Shown here: positions 47,123 through 55,465 of the stretch, piece by piece | How the letters are laid out: the number at the start of each line of letters is the position of its first letter | Numbering within the stretch: position 1 is the stretch's first letter | Assembly: GCF_000293805.1 (NCBI RefSeq) | Contig: NZ_AMBZ01000006.1 | Location: forward strand, 62,001 to 126,000 | Direction: 5' to 3' | Source: Paenibacillus alvei DSM 29 | Lineage (GTDB): Bacteria; Bacillota; Bacilli; Paenibacillales; Paenibacillaceae | DNA: 64,000 bases | Notes under the pieces: model-generated | The model's database searches: none | The model's input: the letters and a program-made list of their open reading frames with translations, nothing else | Told to the model about the DNA's origin: nothing | Program-made: the position numbers and the translations under genes

Positions 47123-47232
47123 TTACCGGTTGTCAATGATATTCACATTCAGCCAATGCAGCTTTTCGATTTTTTAATTCGTCTCCACCCTTTGAACTAT
47201 AAACTCATCCATAAGTGAAAACTTCATTGAAG
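47123..47232 (-). pseudogene. remnant of an NAD(P)H oxidoreductase, copy of the gene at 54630
   Basis: On the minus strand the piece reads NEVFTYG-stop-VYSSKGGDELKNRKAALA, matching EVFTYGWAYGSNGGDKLKNRKAALA of the intact protein at 54630, then jumps to VNIIDN-stop, the last residues of that protein (VNFIDNL). The 5' half and about 70 internal codons are gone and one Trp is a TGA. A decayed paralogue beside an intact HxlR gene. Confidence 0.75.
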
Positions 47233-47669
47233 CCGTCTCCTTCTATTTGCTTAACAATCAGCAAGCAGATTTCATAAATATACGATTGTACCTTTCACTT
47301 TTGTTCCTATGACATATCAATATACTATGCGCTAATCCCCTTATTAAGGGCGAGCACCAATACAGAGAAGCAAACAGACACCGACCTTAAAAAGAATCAG
47401 GGAAAACGTGATAATCCTAGAACAAAGCCGCCTAACAAGAGTCCCATCAAGCCAGCGATTCCTTCATCATCTATCGAGAAATACTGAATAATGAGGGCAT
47501 GGCATAAGTAATTATTTGATAGATACGGGGCGCATCACATTAGAAGCAATGGCAGACCGGACGAACATCTATGATTCACAGATTCATACCGTACAAATCA
47601 CAAAAAGCTGAATGTATATTCAATTCCTTTTTCCTATGAGTAACGAATATCAATGTGGAGGGAATGCCG
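47233..47669. other. intergenic region before CotS-like gene
   Basis: No complete gene. At 47511-47614 a plus-strand frame reads SNYLIDTGRITLEAMADRTN and ends ...HTVQITKS-stop, resembling the end of a protein; at about 47358-47485 another open stretch reads NTEKQTDTDLKKNQGK. Neither has a start. They may be fragments of lost genes. The CotS RBS GGAGGG lies at about 47659. Confidence 0.35.
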
Positions 47670-49286
47670 TTGGATCCATTTCAAATACAGCCGTGGGAAC
47701 ATCTAATTGATGCCGTACCGCCAGGAACCATTCTTGAGCAGTATGTGCCTCCAGAGGTGGAAGAGACCGCGCGCCATGTGATGACGAAATATGACATGCA
47801 AGTATCCAGCATGGTGCTGATAACCTCTAAACCTGACAAGGGCGGCGCGATTTGGCGAATTGAAACGAATCATGGTTCACGAAGCCTTAAGGTTCTTCAT
47901 CGTACCCCTGCTCGCAGTTTGTTCAGTATCGGGGCACAGCAGTATCTGGTTGATCAAGGAGCTCGCGTACCAGCACTTATCTCCACGGTTGAAAACAAGG
48001 TATATGTTGAAGCAGGAGGAAAGCTATGGATTGTAACGGACTGGATAGAGCAAATGCAGCCTGTTTCTAAGATTGACTTAGAGGGAGCAGCTGCACTATG
48101 TTACGGTCTCGGCGAATTCCATCGATTCTCGAAGGGATACGTTCCTCCTGCAGGTGCGGGCAAGTCTTCAAGATTATACACATGGCCAGATTATTACGAG
48201 AAAATCATTGCAAAAATCGGATGGTTCCGGGACATTGCCTCAGCCTATCGCGAGTTCCCTGTCAGTCAGCAACTGCTCGATGTTGTTGATGAATTCCAGA
48301 ATCAAGCGAAGGAGACATTAGATCGATTACTGAACGTATCGAAATACACCAACATGGTGGCTATGGGAGAGCCATATTGGGGGTTGGTTCATCAAGACTA
48401 CGGATGGTCTAATGGCCAGATGGGACCCGGTGGAATATGGGTTATTGACCTAGATGGGGTAGCGTACGATCTTCCTTTTCGCGATTTGCGAAAATTGATT
48501 ACGAGTACAATGGATGATATGGGATACTGGGATACAACTTGGATACGCGGAATGATAAGTGCTTACCATGAAGCCAACCCAATGGATCGGGAAATGTTCG
48601 AACTGCTTTGCTTGGATATGGCATTTCCGAACGAATTCTATAAGCATGTCAAAGAAATCGTGTTTGACCCAACCACCTTCATGAGTACGGAATTGGAAGG
48701 CGTGCTGCAACGCGTACTTGCTACGGAAAGCACCAAATGGCAGGCTTTGAAAGAGCTGGCCAGCGATATTGAAAAGTATGCTCCCGGTGATTATGCTAGC
48801 GGTGAATTCGTATATAATGCAATTCCTTCTATCTCCATACAACCAGTATCTGCCCCTGCACTCCATCCAGACAGTAAACCTGCAACTGATACGATATCAA
48901 ACATCATATCGGATTCTGATATCGTTGATCGAACCGATGCTACAGCATCTAATCCAACAGCAGCTGCAGCCGATTCCGCACCTGAAGCGATCTTTGATAG
49001 AAAACGCAGCAGCAAAACTATTCGTCGCAAGCGTAGAAGAACACGCCGACACAGCACAAATAGAGCATTGTCACAAAAAAAGCTTGCGCTTCGCCGCAAG
49101 CGTAAAAGAAAATCTTTAGGCCAACGAACAATATCCATAGTCGGCCGAAAAAAGAGATTGTTCCGTTCATTGGTCAGTCGAAAGAAGAGGGCGCTCCGTT
49201 CATTGGTCAGTCGAAAGAAGAGATCGCTCCGTTCAGCAAAGCTGCGCAAAAACAGGAAAAAATTACGCTTCCGTAAAACTGGATAA
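47670..49286 (+). CDS. cotS: CotS-family spore coat protein with long Lys/Arg-rich repeat tail
   Basis: About 538 residues; TTG 47670 is seven bases after GGAGGG. Residues about 40-370 form a CotS/YutH-type kinase-like (APH-fold) domain: WIVTDWIEQ, GLVHQDYGWSN and VIDLDGVAYDLPFRDLRKLI, the equivalent of HxDxxxxN and the DxD segment. The canonical Asp in the catalytic loop is present (HQDYGWSN). After an Ala/Ser/Asp linker, the last ~100 residues are almost wholly Lys, Arg, Ser and Leu with a perfect DNA repeat (SLVSRKKRALRSLVSRKKRS). Such tails recall CotG/CotB substrates of coat kinases. It heads a spore-surface glycan cluster. Confidence 0.85.
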   Translation: MDPFQIQPWEHLIDAVPPGTILEQYVPPEVEETARHVMTKYDMQVSSMVLITSKPDKGGAIWRIETNHGSRSLKVLHRTPARSLFSIGAQQYLVDQGARVPALISTVENKVYVEAGGKLWIVTDWIEQMQPVSKIDLEGAAALCYGLGEFHRFSKGYVPPAGAGKSSRLYTWPDYYEKIIAKIGWFRDIASAYREFPVSQQLLDVVDEFQNQAKETLDRLLNVSKYTNMVAMGEPYWGLVHQDYGWSNGQMGPGGIWVIDLDGVAYDLPFRDLRKLITSTMDDMGYWDTTWIRGMISAYHEANPMDREMFELLCLDMAFPNEFYKHVKEIVFDPTTFMSTELEGVLQRVLATESTKWQALKELASDIEKYAPGDYASGEFVYNAIPSISIQPVSAPALHPDSKPATDTISNIISDSDIVDRTDATASNPTAAAADSAPEAIFDRKRSSKTIRRKRRRTRRHSTNRALSQKKLALRRKRKRKSLGQRTISIVGRKKRLFRSLVSRKKRALRSLVSRKKRSLRSAKLRKNRKKLRFRKTG

Positions 49287-49306
49287 GACAGGAGGACACA
49301 TACGGC

Positions 49307-50441
49307 ATGAACATATTAATGATCTGTACGGAGAAGCTTCCTGTCCCGAATATAAGGGGCGGCGCCATTCAAACTTATATCGGAGGAGTAGCTTCTTTGT
49401 TGAGCCGGAAGCACCACCTTACGGTACTCGGTCGATCAGATCCGGAGCTTCCTGATGTTGAGGTCGCTGAAGGAATTCGTTATGTACGTCTTCCTTCAGA
49501 GGGATTGTTCGAGCTTTATGCCGAAGGAGTTATTCGATTTCTCACTCAGCATGGAGAGAAGTACGATCTAATTCATATCTTTAATCGCCCACGCTTGGTC
49601 CTCCCCGTGCGGAGTGTAGCACCTCATTCACGAATCATCTTAAGTATGCACAATGACATGTTCCACCCCGGCAAAATTCATCCGGAAGAAGGAAAAGCCG
49701 TTGTAGAACAGACGGAAACCATTATTACAATCAGCAAATATATTGGACAGGAAATATGCAGATATCATCCTCACGCCGCAACAAAAATACGAACCATATA
49801 TTCGGCAGCAGACACCTCTCTGTTCGCACCATGGGTCGAGTCCGATTATGCTCGCAATACTCGCAACAGCCTTCGCGCAGAGCATCAGCTTTCTTCAAAA
49901 AAGTCATTTTATTTGTCGGAAGACTATCTCGAAAAAAGGGCCCCACGTGCTTGTACGTGCGATGTCGCATCTGAAACATTCGGATGCCGTGCTAGTTATT
50001 GTTGGCGGTGCATGGTACAGCGATAATAAAGTCAGTGATTATATTGGATATGTAAGAGCAATTGCGGCCCGCTCCCCTATTCCAGTTATTACGACCGGAT
50101 ATGTGCAGGCGAACGAAGTACATCGATGGTTTTGTGCAGCGGATATATTCGTTTGTACCTCAATATGGAATGAGCCGTTGGCGAGAGTACATTATGAAGC
50201 GATGGCAGCAGGCCTTCCATTTCTCACAACTTCACGCGGTGGTAATCCAGAAGTAGTTCTTCATAATAATGGGCTTCTGATTGAAGATCCCGAGAATCCG
50301 ATCGAATATGCGGATAAGCTGAACCATCTTCTTTCGAATATGGAAGAATGCAAACAGATGGGATTAAGAGGAAGACGAATTGCAGAGAAACAGTTCATAT
50401 GGCAGCGTGTCGCCCAAGAAATATTGGAGGTATGGAGCTGA
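49307..50441 (+). pseudogene. GT4-type glycosyltransferase (CotSA-like), two homopolymer frameshifts
   Basis: The N-terminal Rossmann half (ICTEKLPVPNIRGGAIQTYI, GGV, MHNDMFHP) and the C-terminal GT4 half (VLVIVGGAWY, WNEPLARVHYEAMAAGLPFL, EVVLHNNGLLI with the E-x7-E motif) are in different frames. Adding one A in the six-A run near 49900 gives SSKKVILFVGRLSRKKGP, and one more A in the six-A run near 49934 returns to the frame that ends at 50441. The repaired gene would encode about 378 residues. Probably adds sugars to a spore coat glycan, as CotSA next to CotS does in Bacillus. Confidence 0.87.
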
Positions 50442-50462
50442 GTCACTGCTTTTGATCAAGAG

Positions 50463-50492
50463 TGGCGTCGATAACTTCGACGCCACTTCTTA
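50463..50492. terminator. bidirectional terminator between convergent genes
   Basis: AGTGGCGTCGA pairs with TCGACGCCACT over a short loop, followed by TCTTACC; it separates the glycosyltransferase and epimerase genes. Confidence 0.8.
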
Positions 50493-50493
50493 C

Positions 50494-51444
50494 CTATAAA
50501 CCATATACTTGTCGAAGCGATGCAACTTCCTGCTCAAGCCCTGCAAGCAAATCTACCTGCGGATTGTAACCAAGCAGCTTCTGCGCCTTGCTTATATCAG
50601 CCCATGTATGACTTGGCTCCCCATAGGTTTTGCCCATATACTGAATCTGAACCTTATGTGGAATCAGCTTCTGTAGAAAATCAATACATTCCAATATGGA
50701 GGCGCGCTGCTTGCCACCGATGTTCAAGGTTTCCCCTAGAATCCCGTTCGCATGAACGGCGGCTGCAACCCCCTCTACACAATCAGACACATAGGTAAAG
50801 TCGCGAGTTTGGCTGCCATCTCCATATAAGCTTATCGGTTCACCATGAATCAGTTGACGAATAAAGCGGTGAAAGGCCATATCTGGACGTTGTCTGGGTC
50901 CATATACAGTGAAAAAGCGAAGCACCGTGACCGGAATGCCGTCATTGTGCAAATATACCCGACAGAGGTTCTCCCCGGTCAATTTGCTGACGCCATAAGG
51001 CGACAAAGGCTCAGTGACTGCACTTTCATCGACTCTCCCGTTTTTTTCTCCATACACAGATGATGTCGAGGCATAAATAAATTTGCGAACGGGGTTCGAC
51101 TTGCAAGCTTCCAATAATCGCTGTGTTACCACGATATTATGAGAGGCATAATGATAAAAATCTGATCCCCAGCTTGATCTCACTCCTGGCATGCCTGCTA
51201 AGTGGCACACTACATCAACATCCTTCAGCAGCAATTCGTTGTTGGATTCTAAAAGATTTGCTTCGTGAAAGGTAAATCTTGAATGATTCCGCAGCGAGTC
51301 GAGATTGCATTCCCTATGATGCCGCGGTGTTGATGAATCAATATAGCCATCAACGCCAATTACGTGTACATTTTCGTCCTGGAGCAGTCGTTCACACAGA
51401 TGGGAGCCGATGAATCCAGCAGCTCCCGTCACCAAGACATACAT
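50494..51444 (-). CDS. NAD-dependent sugar-nucleotide epimerase (UDP-glucuronate/glucose 4-epimerase type)
   Basis: 316 residues, extended SDR: NAD-binding VTGAAGFIGSHLCERLL, YASTSSVYG (Ser), SPYGVSKLTGE (YxxxK), VLRFFTVYGPRQRPDMA and DFTYVSDCVEG. The sequence resembles GalE/WcaG-type and UDP-glucuronate epimerases. Acting after UDP-glucose dehydrogenase it could turn UDP-GlcA into UDP-GalA (inference). Last gene of the minus-strand operon RmlA-like, dehydrogenase, epimerase. Confidence 0.9.
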   Translation of the reverse strand: MYVLVTGAAGFIGSHLCERLLQDENVHVIGVDGYIDSSTPRHHRECNLDSLRNHSRFTFHEANLLESNNELLLKDVDVVCHLAGMPGVRSSWGSDFYHYASHNIVVTQRLLEACKSNPVRKFIYASTSSVYGEKNGRVDESAVTEPLSPYGVSKLTGENLCRVYLHNDGIPVTVLRFFTVYGPRQRPDMAFHRFIRQLIHGEPISLYGDGSQTRDFTYVSDCVEGVAAAVHANGILGETLNIGGKQRASILECIDFLQKLIPHKVQIQYMGKTYGEPSHTWADISKAQKLLGYNPQVDLLAGLEQEVASLRQVYGL

Positions 51445-51498
51445 ATTTGTGTGCTCACCTCCCTATCTATTGCTTAAAATAATCTTCTATTTTTCTCT

Positions 51499-52802
51499 CT
51501 ATTTGTGCCCGCCCACTCCTAGATAATCGTATCCGAACTCTATCATCTCGGCTGCCTTCAGCATATTCCTGCCATCCAGCAGAATTGGAGTTTGCATGAC
51601 ATCAATGGCCTCTTTCCAATTCATCGCTTCATATATCGGCCATTCTGTGCAAATGATGACTGCTTCCGTATTCTGCAGCGCATCTGAAATATGGGAATAT
51701 TGTGTCAACCGAGCTGCTGGATCGTTGAAAGGAAGTTTAGCAACGGGATCGTGAACGCTAACGATGGCACCACTGTTCAATAATTGAGTAATGATAGCAA
51801 GTGAAGGCGCCTCTCTTATGTCATCCGTTCCCGGCTTGAAAGCTAGTCCGAGGATCGCTATCCTTTTTCCTTCAAGTGTACCGAGCTTGGCTGTCAACTT
51901 CGTTAGAAAATATGAAACTTGGCTCTGATTAATTTGTACTACTTTCTCTAGCAAGCTTAGATGAGTGCCATACTGCTCCGCTGTGCTTAGCAATGCGTTA
52001 ACGTCTTTGGGGAAGCACGAGCCTCCGTATCCGATGCCTGCTCGCAAGAAAGAAGAACCGATTCGGGGATCTAGCCCCATACCTTGTGCAACATCAGAAA
52101 TTGATACACCACATTGATCACACAATCTGGCTAGTTCATTCATATAAGAAATCTTAGTCGCTAGAAAAGCATTGGAGGCATATTTGATAAGCTCTGCTGT
52201 AGAGGGTTGTGTCCGGATTATAGGCCCCGTGTAAGTCCGATAAAGGCTGCTTACAACATCAGCCGCAACTTGCGAATCGGTACCAAGAATAATTCGATCC
52301 GGATGAAGCGCGTCATGAAGTGCACTGCCTTCCCGGAGGAATTCGGGGTTAGATACGACATCAAATGATATTGGTTTCCTTTGTTTGCTGCCAATCCATG
52401 CTGCGACTTTTTTCTGAGTTCCTACTGGCACCGTGCTTTTCACAACAATGACTTTGTGTTCTTGCATATATTCGCCAATCCATTCTGCTGCCCGTTGTAT
52501 ATATGATAAATCAGCACTTCCATCTTCTCGAGACGGTGTGCCCACACAAATAAAAAGATTTGATGATTTTCAATAGCTTGCTTTACATCCCTAACAAACC
52601 TGATGTTCCCCTGCTGTGCATGATTTTGCAGCAGCTCTTCTAGGCCTGGCTCATAGAAGGGAAGTTCTCCCTTCTCCAAGGAGCAGAGCTTGAGATGATC
52701 CGTGTCGAATCCAGTGATTTTCCATCCACTTTCAGCAAAAGCAAGAGCAGTAGTTGTCCCGACATATCCAAGACCTATGACCAAAATATCGATGCTATTC
52801 AC
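51499..52802 (-). pseudogene. UDP-glucose 6-dehydrogenase, frameshifted in a T5 run
   Basis: Oxidises UDP-glucose to UDP-glucuronate. The N-terminal NAD domain (VIGLGYVGTTTALAFAESG, LPFYEPGLEELL) and the rest (VVSNPEFLREGSA, catalytic Cys in GIGYGGSCFPKD, ILGLAFKPGTDDIREAPS) lie in different frames. One more T in the five-T run near 52560 gives IFFICVGTPSREDGSAD, the expected family sequence. GTG at 52802 overlaps the upstream stop (GTGA). The repaired protein would be about 434 residues with all catalytic residues. Homopolymer error likely. Confidence 0.9.
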
Positions 52803-53764
52803 CCCCTCGACGGTGAAGCGATATCATGTTGATTCGCGATCACATTGTTGAGTTGTGCATTTGTAATGCTGACATCCTGCAGCACAATGCTGTTCTTGAT
52901 GCTGCAGTGACTGATCTTGGCTCTAGGTCCGACAGTTACATAGGGACCAATGATGCAATCCTTCAATTCACTGGTTGGATCGATTACAACCGGCGGGATC
53001 AGTCGACATCCCGGATACTGGAAGTGCAATTCACGAAGATTATCATCCCCGATATCATCCAGTACCCAATGGTTCGCCTCTAACCATCGTCCTATCGTTC
53101 CGATGTCTGTATGGTTTTTATCCGTAATCGTATAACCAATCGAATATCCTTGGTCTATCAACCACTGAATAGCATGTGTAATCTCATACTCTCCCCGCGC
53201 TGACGGAGATATAGAACGAACTGCCTCGAATATGTTAGAAGTAAACACATATGCCCCAAGCGACGCTAAATTCGATTTTGGATTCTCGGGCTTCTCTTCC
53301 AGCCCTATTACTTGATCATCGCATATTTCTACAATTCCATAATCCTGCGGTTGAGCTACCTCTCCTAACAGCATACATGCGTCGTGCCTTTTTCGCAGAA
53401 CGCTTTCACAGAGACCTGCCAATGATTCGGTAATTAGATTATCTCCAAGCATAAGTACAAAATCGTTCAAGCCAATATAGCTTTCTGCCTGCCTAACTGC
53501 ATCGGCAATTCCTAGCGGTATATGTTGGTATATATACGTTATTTCCACTCCCCAACGTTCCCCTCGTCCCAACTGTTCCGCAAATAACGTATGGTGTCCA
53601 GGTTGGATCACAATTCCTATTTCTTGAATCCCAACTTCTACAAGGTTACCGATGCAGTAATAGAGAAGCGGAATATTTGCAACGGGAAGCAAAGGTTTGG
53701 GGGTCGTAAAGGAAAATGGTTGTACCCGAGAACCCTTGCCAGCACTGAGGATTAACCCCTTCAT
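52799..53764 (-). CDS. sugar-phosphate nucleotidyltransferase (RmlA/long-form, SpsI-like)
   Basis: About 321 residues. Transfers a nucleotide to glucose-1-phosphate: LSAGKGSRVQPFSFTTPKPLLP is the pyrophosphorylase signature, followed by LMLGDNL (metal Asp), EEKPENPKSNLASLGAYVF and a C-terminal hexapeptide-type beta-helix (PPVVIDPTSELKDCIIGPYV). The long form resembles archaeal-type and spore (SpsI) dTDP/UDP-glucose synthases. ATG 53764 follows AAAGGAG; first gene of the operon feeding the dehydrogenase and epimerase. Confidence 0.88.
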   Translation of the reverse strand: MKGLILSAGKGSRVQPFSFTTPKPLLPVANIPLLYYCIGNLVEVGIQEIGIVIQPGHHTLFAEQLGRGERWGVEITYIYQHIPLGIADAVRQAESYIGLNDFVLMLGDNLITESLAGLCESVLRKRHDACMLLGEVAQPQDYGIVEICDDQVIGLEEKPENPKSNLASLGAYVFTSNIFEAVRSISPSARGEYEITHAIQWLIDQGYSIGYTITDKNHTDIGTIGRWLEANHWVLDDIGDDNLRELHFQYPGCRLIPPVVIDPTSELKDCIIGPYVTVGPRAKISHCSIKNSIVLQDVSITNAQLNNVIANQHDIASPSRG

Positions 53765-54000
53765 TATGCTCGCTCCTTTATTAGTTAAAACCATATACCA
53801 CTATATGACTGACTACTCTTCCTAGTAAGGGCATCTGGAGCTTCATAGAGAAAATATACGGTTGCCATCTGAACTACAGAGAAATAGTCAAAATTCCACG
53901 CAACAGCGGTTTCATTTGTCCATACCTTCCTAAAATATAAACATAAAATAGAAGGAACGTTCATAATGTTACTAATCCAATCTAGAGAGGATGGATCCGA

Positions 54001-54459
54001 GTGAGTAAGAATGAATATGTGAACAAGATCAAAGAGTTAGCGGATATTGATAGCATCGAAATCGAATATGTTGACGGAGAGAAAGTCGAGTACAATACTG
54101 ATGAAGGCAACGACCTTAATTCTTTTCTAGAAAACATCGACTGGGAACAAGTTGATGATATCGAGGTCGAGTTTGAGAATGGAGATAAGACTAGCATAGA
54201 TTTGGACAATGACGATGACGACGATGAAGATGATGAAGATGATTACGATGACGACGACGATGAAGATGAAGACGATGATGAAGATGTCAGTGAAGAGCTC
54301 GATATTGACGTTGATGATGAAGATGTCAGTGAAGAGCCCGATATCGACGTTAATGATGAAGGTGTCAGCGAGGAGCTCGATATCGACGATGATGAAGATG
54401 ATGTCAGCGAGGAGCTCGATATCGACGATGATGAAGATGAAGACGATGAAGATGAATAA
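54001..54459 (+). CDS. highly acidic repeat protein, unknown
   Basis: 152 residues, GTG start after AGAGAGGATGG. The first 65 residues are a normal mixed sequence with two similar strands (IDSIEIEYVDGEKVEY and VDDIEVEFENGDKTSI). The rest is almost all Asp and Glu: a D-tract, then four copies of DVSEELDIDxDDE. No signal peptide. Such tails can bind calcium or basic partners; the neighbouring CotS tail is strongly basic, an attractive but unproven pairing. Divergent from the nucleotidyltransferase operon. Confidence 0.65.
   Translation: MSKNEYVNKIKELADIDSIEIEYVDGEKVEYNTDEGNDLNSFLENIDWEQVDDIEVEFENGDKTSIDLDNDDDDDEDDEDDYDDDDDEDEDDDEDVSEELDIDVDDEDVSEEPDIDVNDEGVSEELDIDDDEDDVSEELDIDDDEDEDDEDE
54280..54455 (+). 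repeat. tandem coding repeats, unit about 45 bases
   Basis: Four copies of a GATGTCAG(T/C)GA(A/G)GAG-type unit encode VSEELDID or VSEEPDID separated by Asp/Glu codons of slightly varying number; the copies differ by a few substitutions. Confidence 0.8.
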
Positions 54460-54521
54460 TAGCGAAATGCTTGTTAGTGATGACGATTTATAAAAGGCAT
54501 TACAAGTAGGGAAAATCACAA

Positions 54522-54552
54522 AAGACGAGGAGCAAGCACCTCGTCTTCTTTA
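54522..54552 (+). terminator. intrinsic terminator after acidic protein gene
   Basis: AAGACGAGG pairs with CCTCGTCTT around AGCAAGCA, followed by CTTTAC. Confidence 0.75.
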
Positions 54553-54629
54553 CATTCGCATTTCCACTTTAATCCTATCCCTAGCCGACCACAACGAAAA
54601 CTATATATTTTGCTTAAAGAAATTACTGC

Positions 54630-55160
54630 TTACAGGTTGTCAATGAAATTCACATATTCAAGAGCACTTTGTTCCAACTTGCTTTCGGAAGGGTCATTTT
54701 CTGCCCCGTAAAACGCATAGAATGAGCGATAATCTGCTTTACAGTATTGAAAGCTCATTTCAAATGGGGATAAAATTTGTGCAAGTGAATAACGATATTT
54801 CCCCTCATCCTCAATATCCTCTTTTTTAATGCCAGCAGACACAGCCAATGCAGCTTTTCGATTTTTTAATTTGTCTCCACCGTTTGAACCATAAGCCCAT
54901 CCATACGTAAAAACCTCATCCAGCCATTTTTTAAGCAGCGGCGGACAGTTAAACCAATAAATCGGAAACTGCAATACAAGATTCCCGTGCGACTCTATCA
55001 ACTGTTGTTCTTGCTGCACATCGATGTTGCCATCAGGATATGCCTTATACAATTCGTGAACTGTATATTTGTCTGGATGCTTTTTAAGTTCCTCTGCCAA
55101 GCGCTTGTTGACAACGGAAGTTTCAAGGTTTGGGTGTGTTACGATTACAAGAGTTTTCAA
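54630..55160 (-). CDS. flavodoxin-fold NAD(P)H oxidoreductase (KefF/NQO1 family)
   Basis: 176 residues, single flavodoxin-like domain: TLVIVTHPNLETSVVNKRLAEEL, LVLQFPIYWFNCPPLLKKWLDEVFTYGWAYG (FMN-binding family signature), AALAVSAG. Probably reduces quinones or nitro/azo compounds with FMN or FAD. ATG 55160 follows GGAGG. A damaged copy lies at 47123 beside an HxlR regulator, suggesting the two once formed a duplicated regulator-target set. Confidence 0.9.
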   Translation of the reverse strand: MKTLVIVTHPNLETSVVNKRLAEELKKHPDKYTVHELYKAYPDGNIDVQQEQQLIESHGNLVLQFPIYWFNCPPLLKKWLDEVFTYGWAYGSNGGDKLKNRKAALAVSAGIKKEDIEDEGKYRYSLAQILSPFEMSFQYCKADYRSFYAFYGAENDPSESKLEQSALEYVNFIDNL

Positions 55161-55289
55161 CGATTTGACCTCCTTAGATAGGTGTGCCTCTTGAGTATAA
55201 GATGATCACTATCAAATTGTAAGTACGCACTTTTAGTTCAGGTACTTACATCAAGGTTAGTGTCAAAAACCGTGATTCCCTTTCACTGG
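55161..55289. other. promoter region of the NAD(P)H oxidoreductase gene
   Basis: A/T-rich. GTACGCACTTTTAGTTCAGGTACTTAC near 55222 contains inverted GTAC/GTAC half sites (GTAAGTACGC...CAGGTACTTAC), consistent with an HxlR-type operator. Confidence 0.4.
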
Positions 55290-55415
55290 TTACATGCTCG
55301 CAACCGATCCACCGTCAACCCGAAGATTACTGCCATTAATGAAGGAAGCTTGTTCGGAGGCTAAAAATACGACGAGCATGTAGTTCACCTTCTCATGAAT
55401 GGATGTCACTGCGAT
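55290..55415 (-). pseudogene. remnant of a short-chain dehydrogenase
   Basis: The minus strand reads IAVTSIHEKV, an internal SDR motif around the catalytic Ser, followed directly by LVVFLASEQASFINGSNLRV and DGGSVASM-stop, the conserved SDR C-terminus. The middle, with the catalytic YxxxK, and the N-terminus are missing, so an internal deletion has joined two parts. Confidence 0.7.
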
Positions 55416-55465
55416 GAATCACAATCAAAAGAGAAGAGCGCATAGCTGCCCCTCTCTCCGCTTCA

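Noticed and set aside
54280..54455. CRISPR-like tandem repeats
   Set aside because: The repeats are within a reading frame, adjacent without unique spacers and encode Asp/Glu blocks.
54127..54519. 130-codon antisense frame, Ile/Phe-rich, opposite the acidic repeat gene
   Set aside because: It is a mirror of GAT/GAA-rich codons; the plus-strand protein with its normal N-terminus is the real gene.
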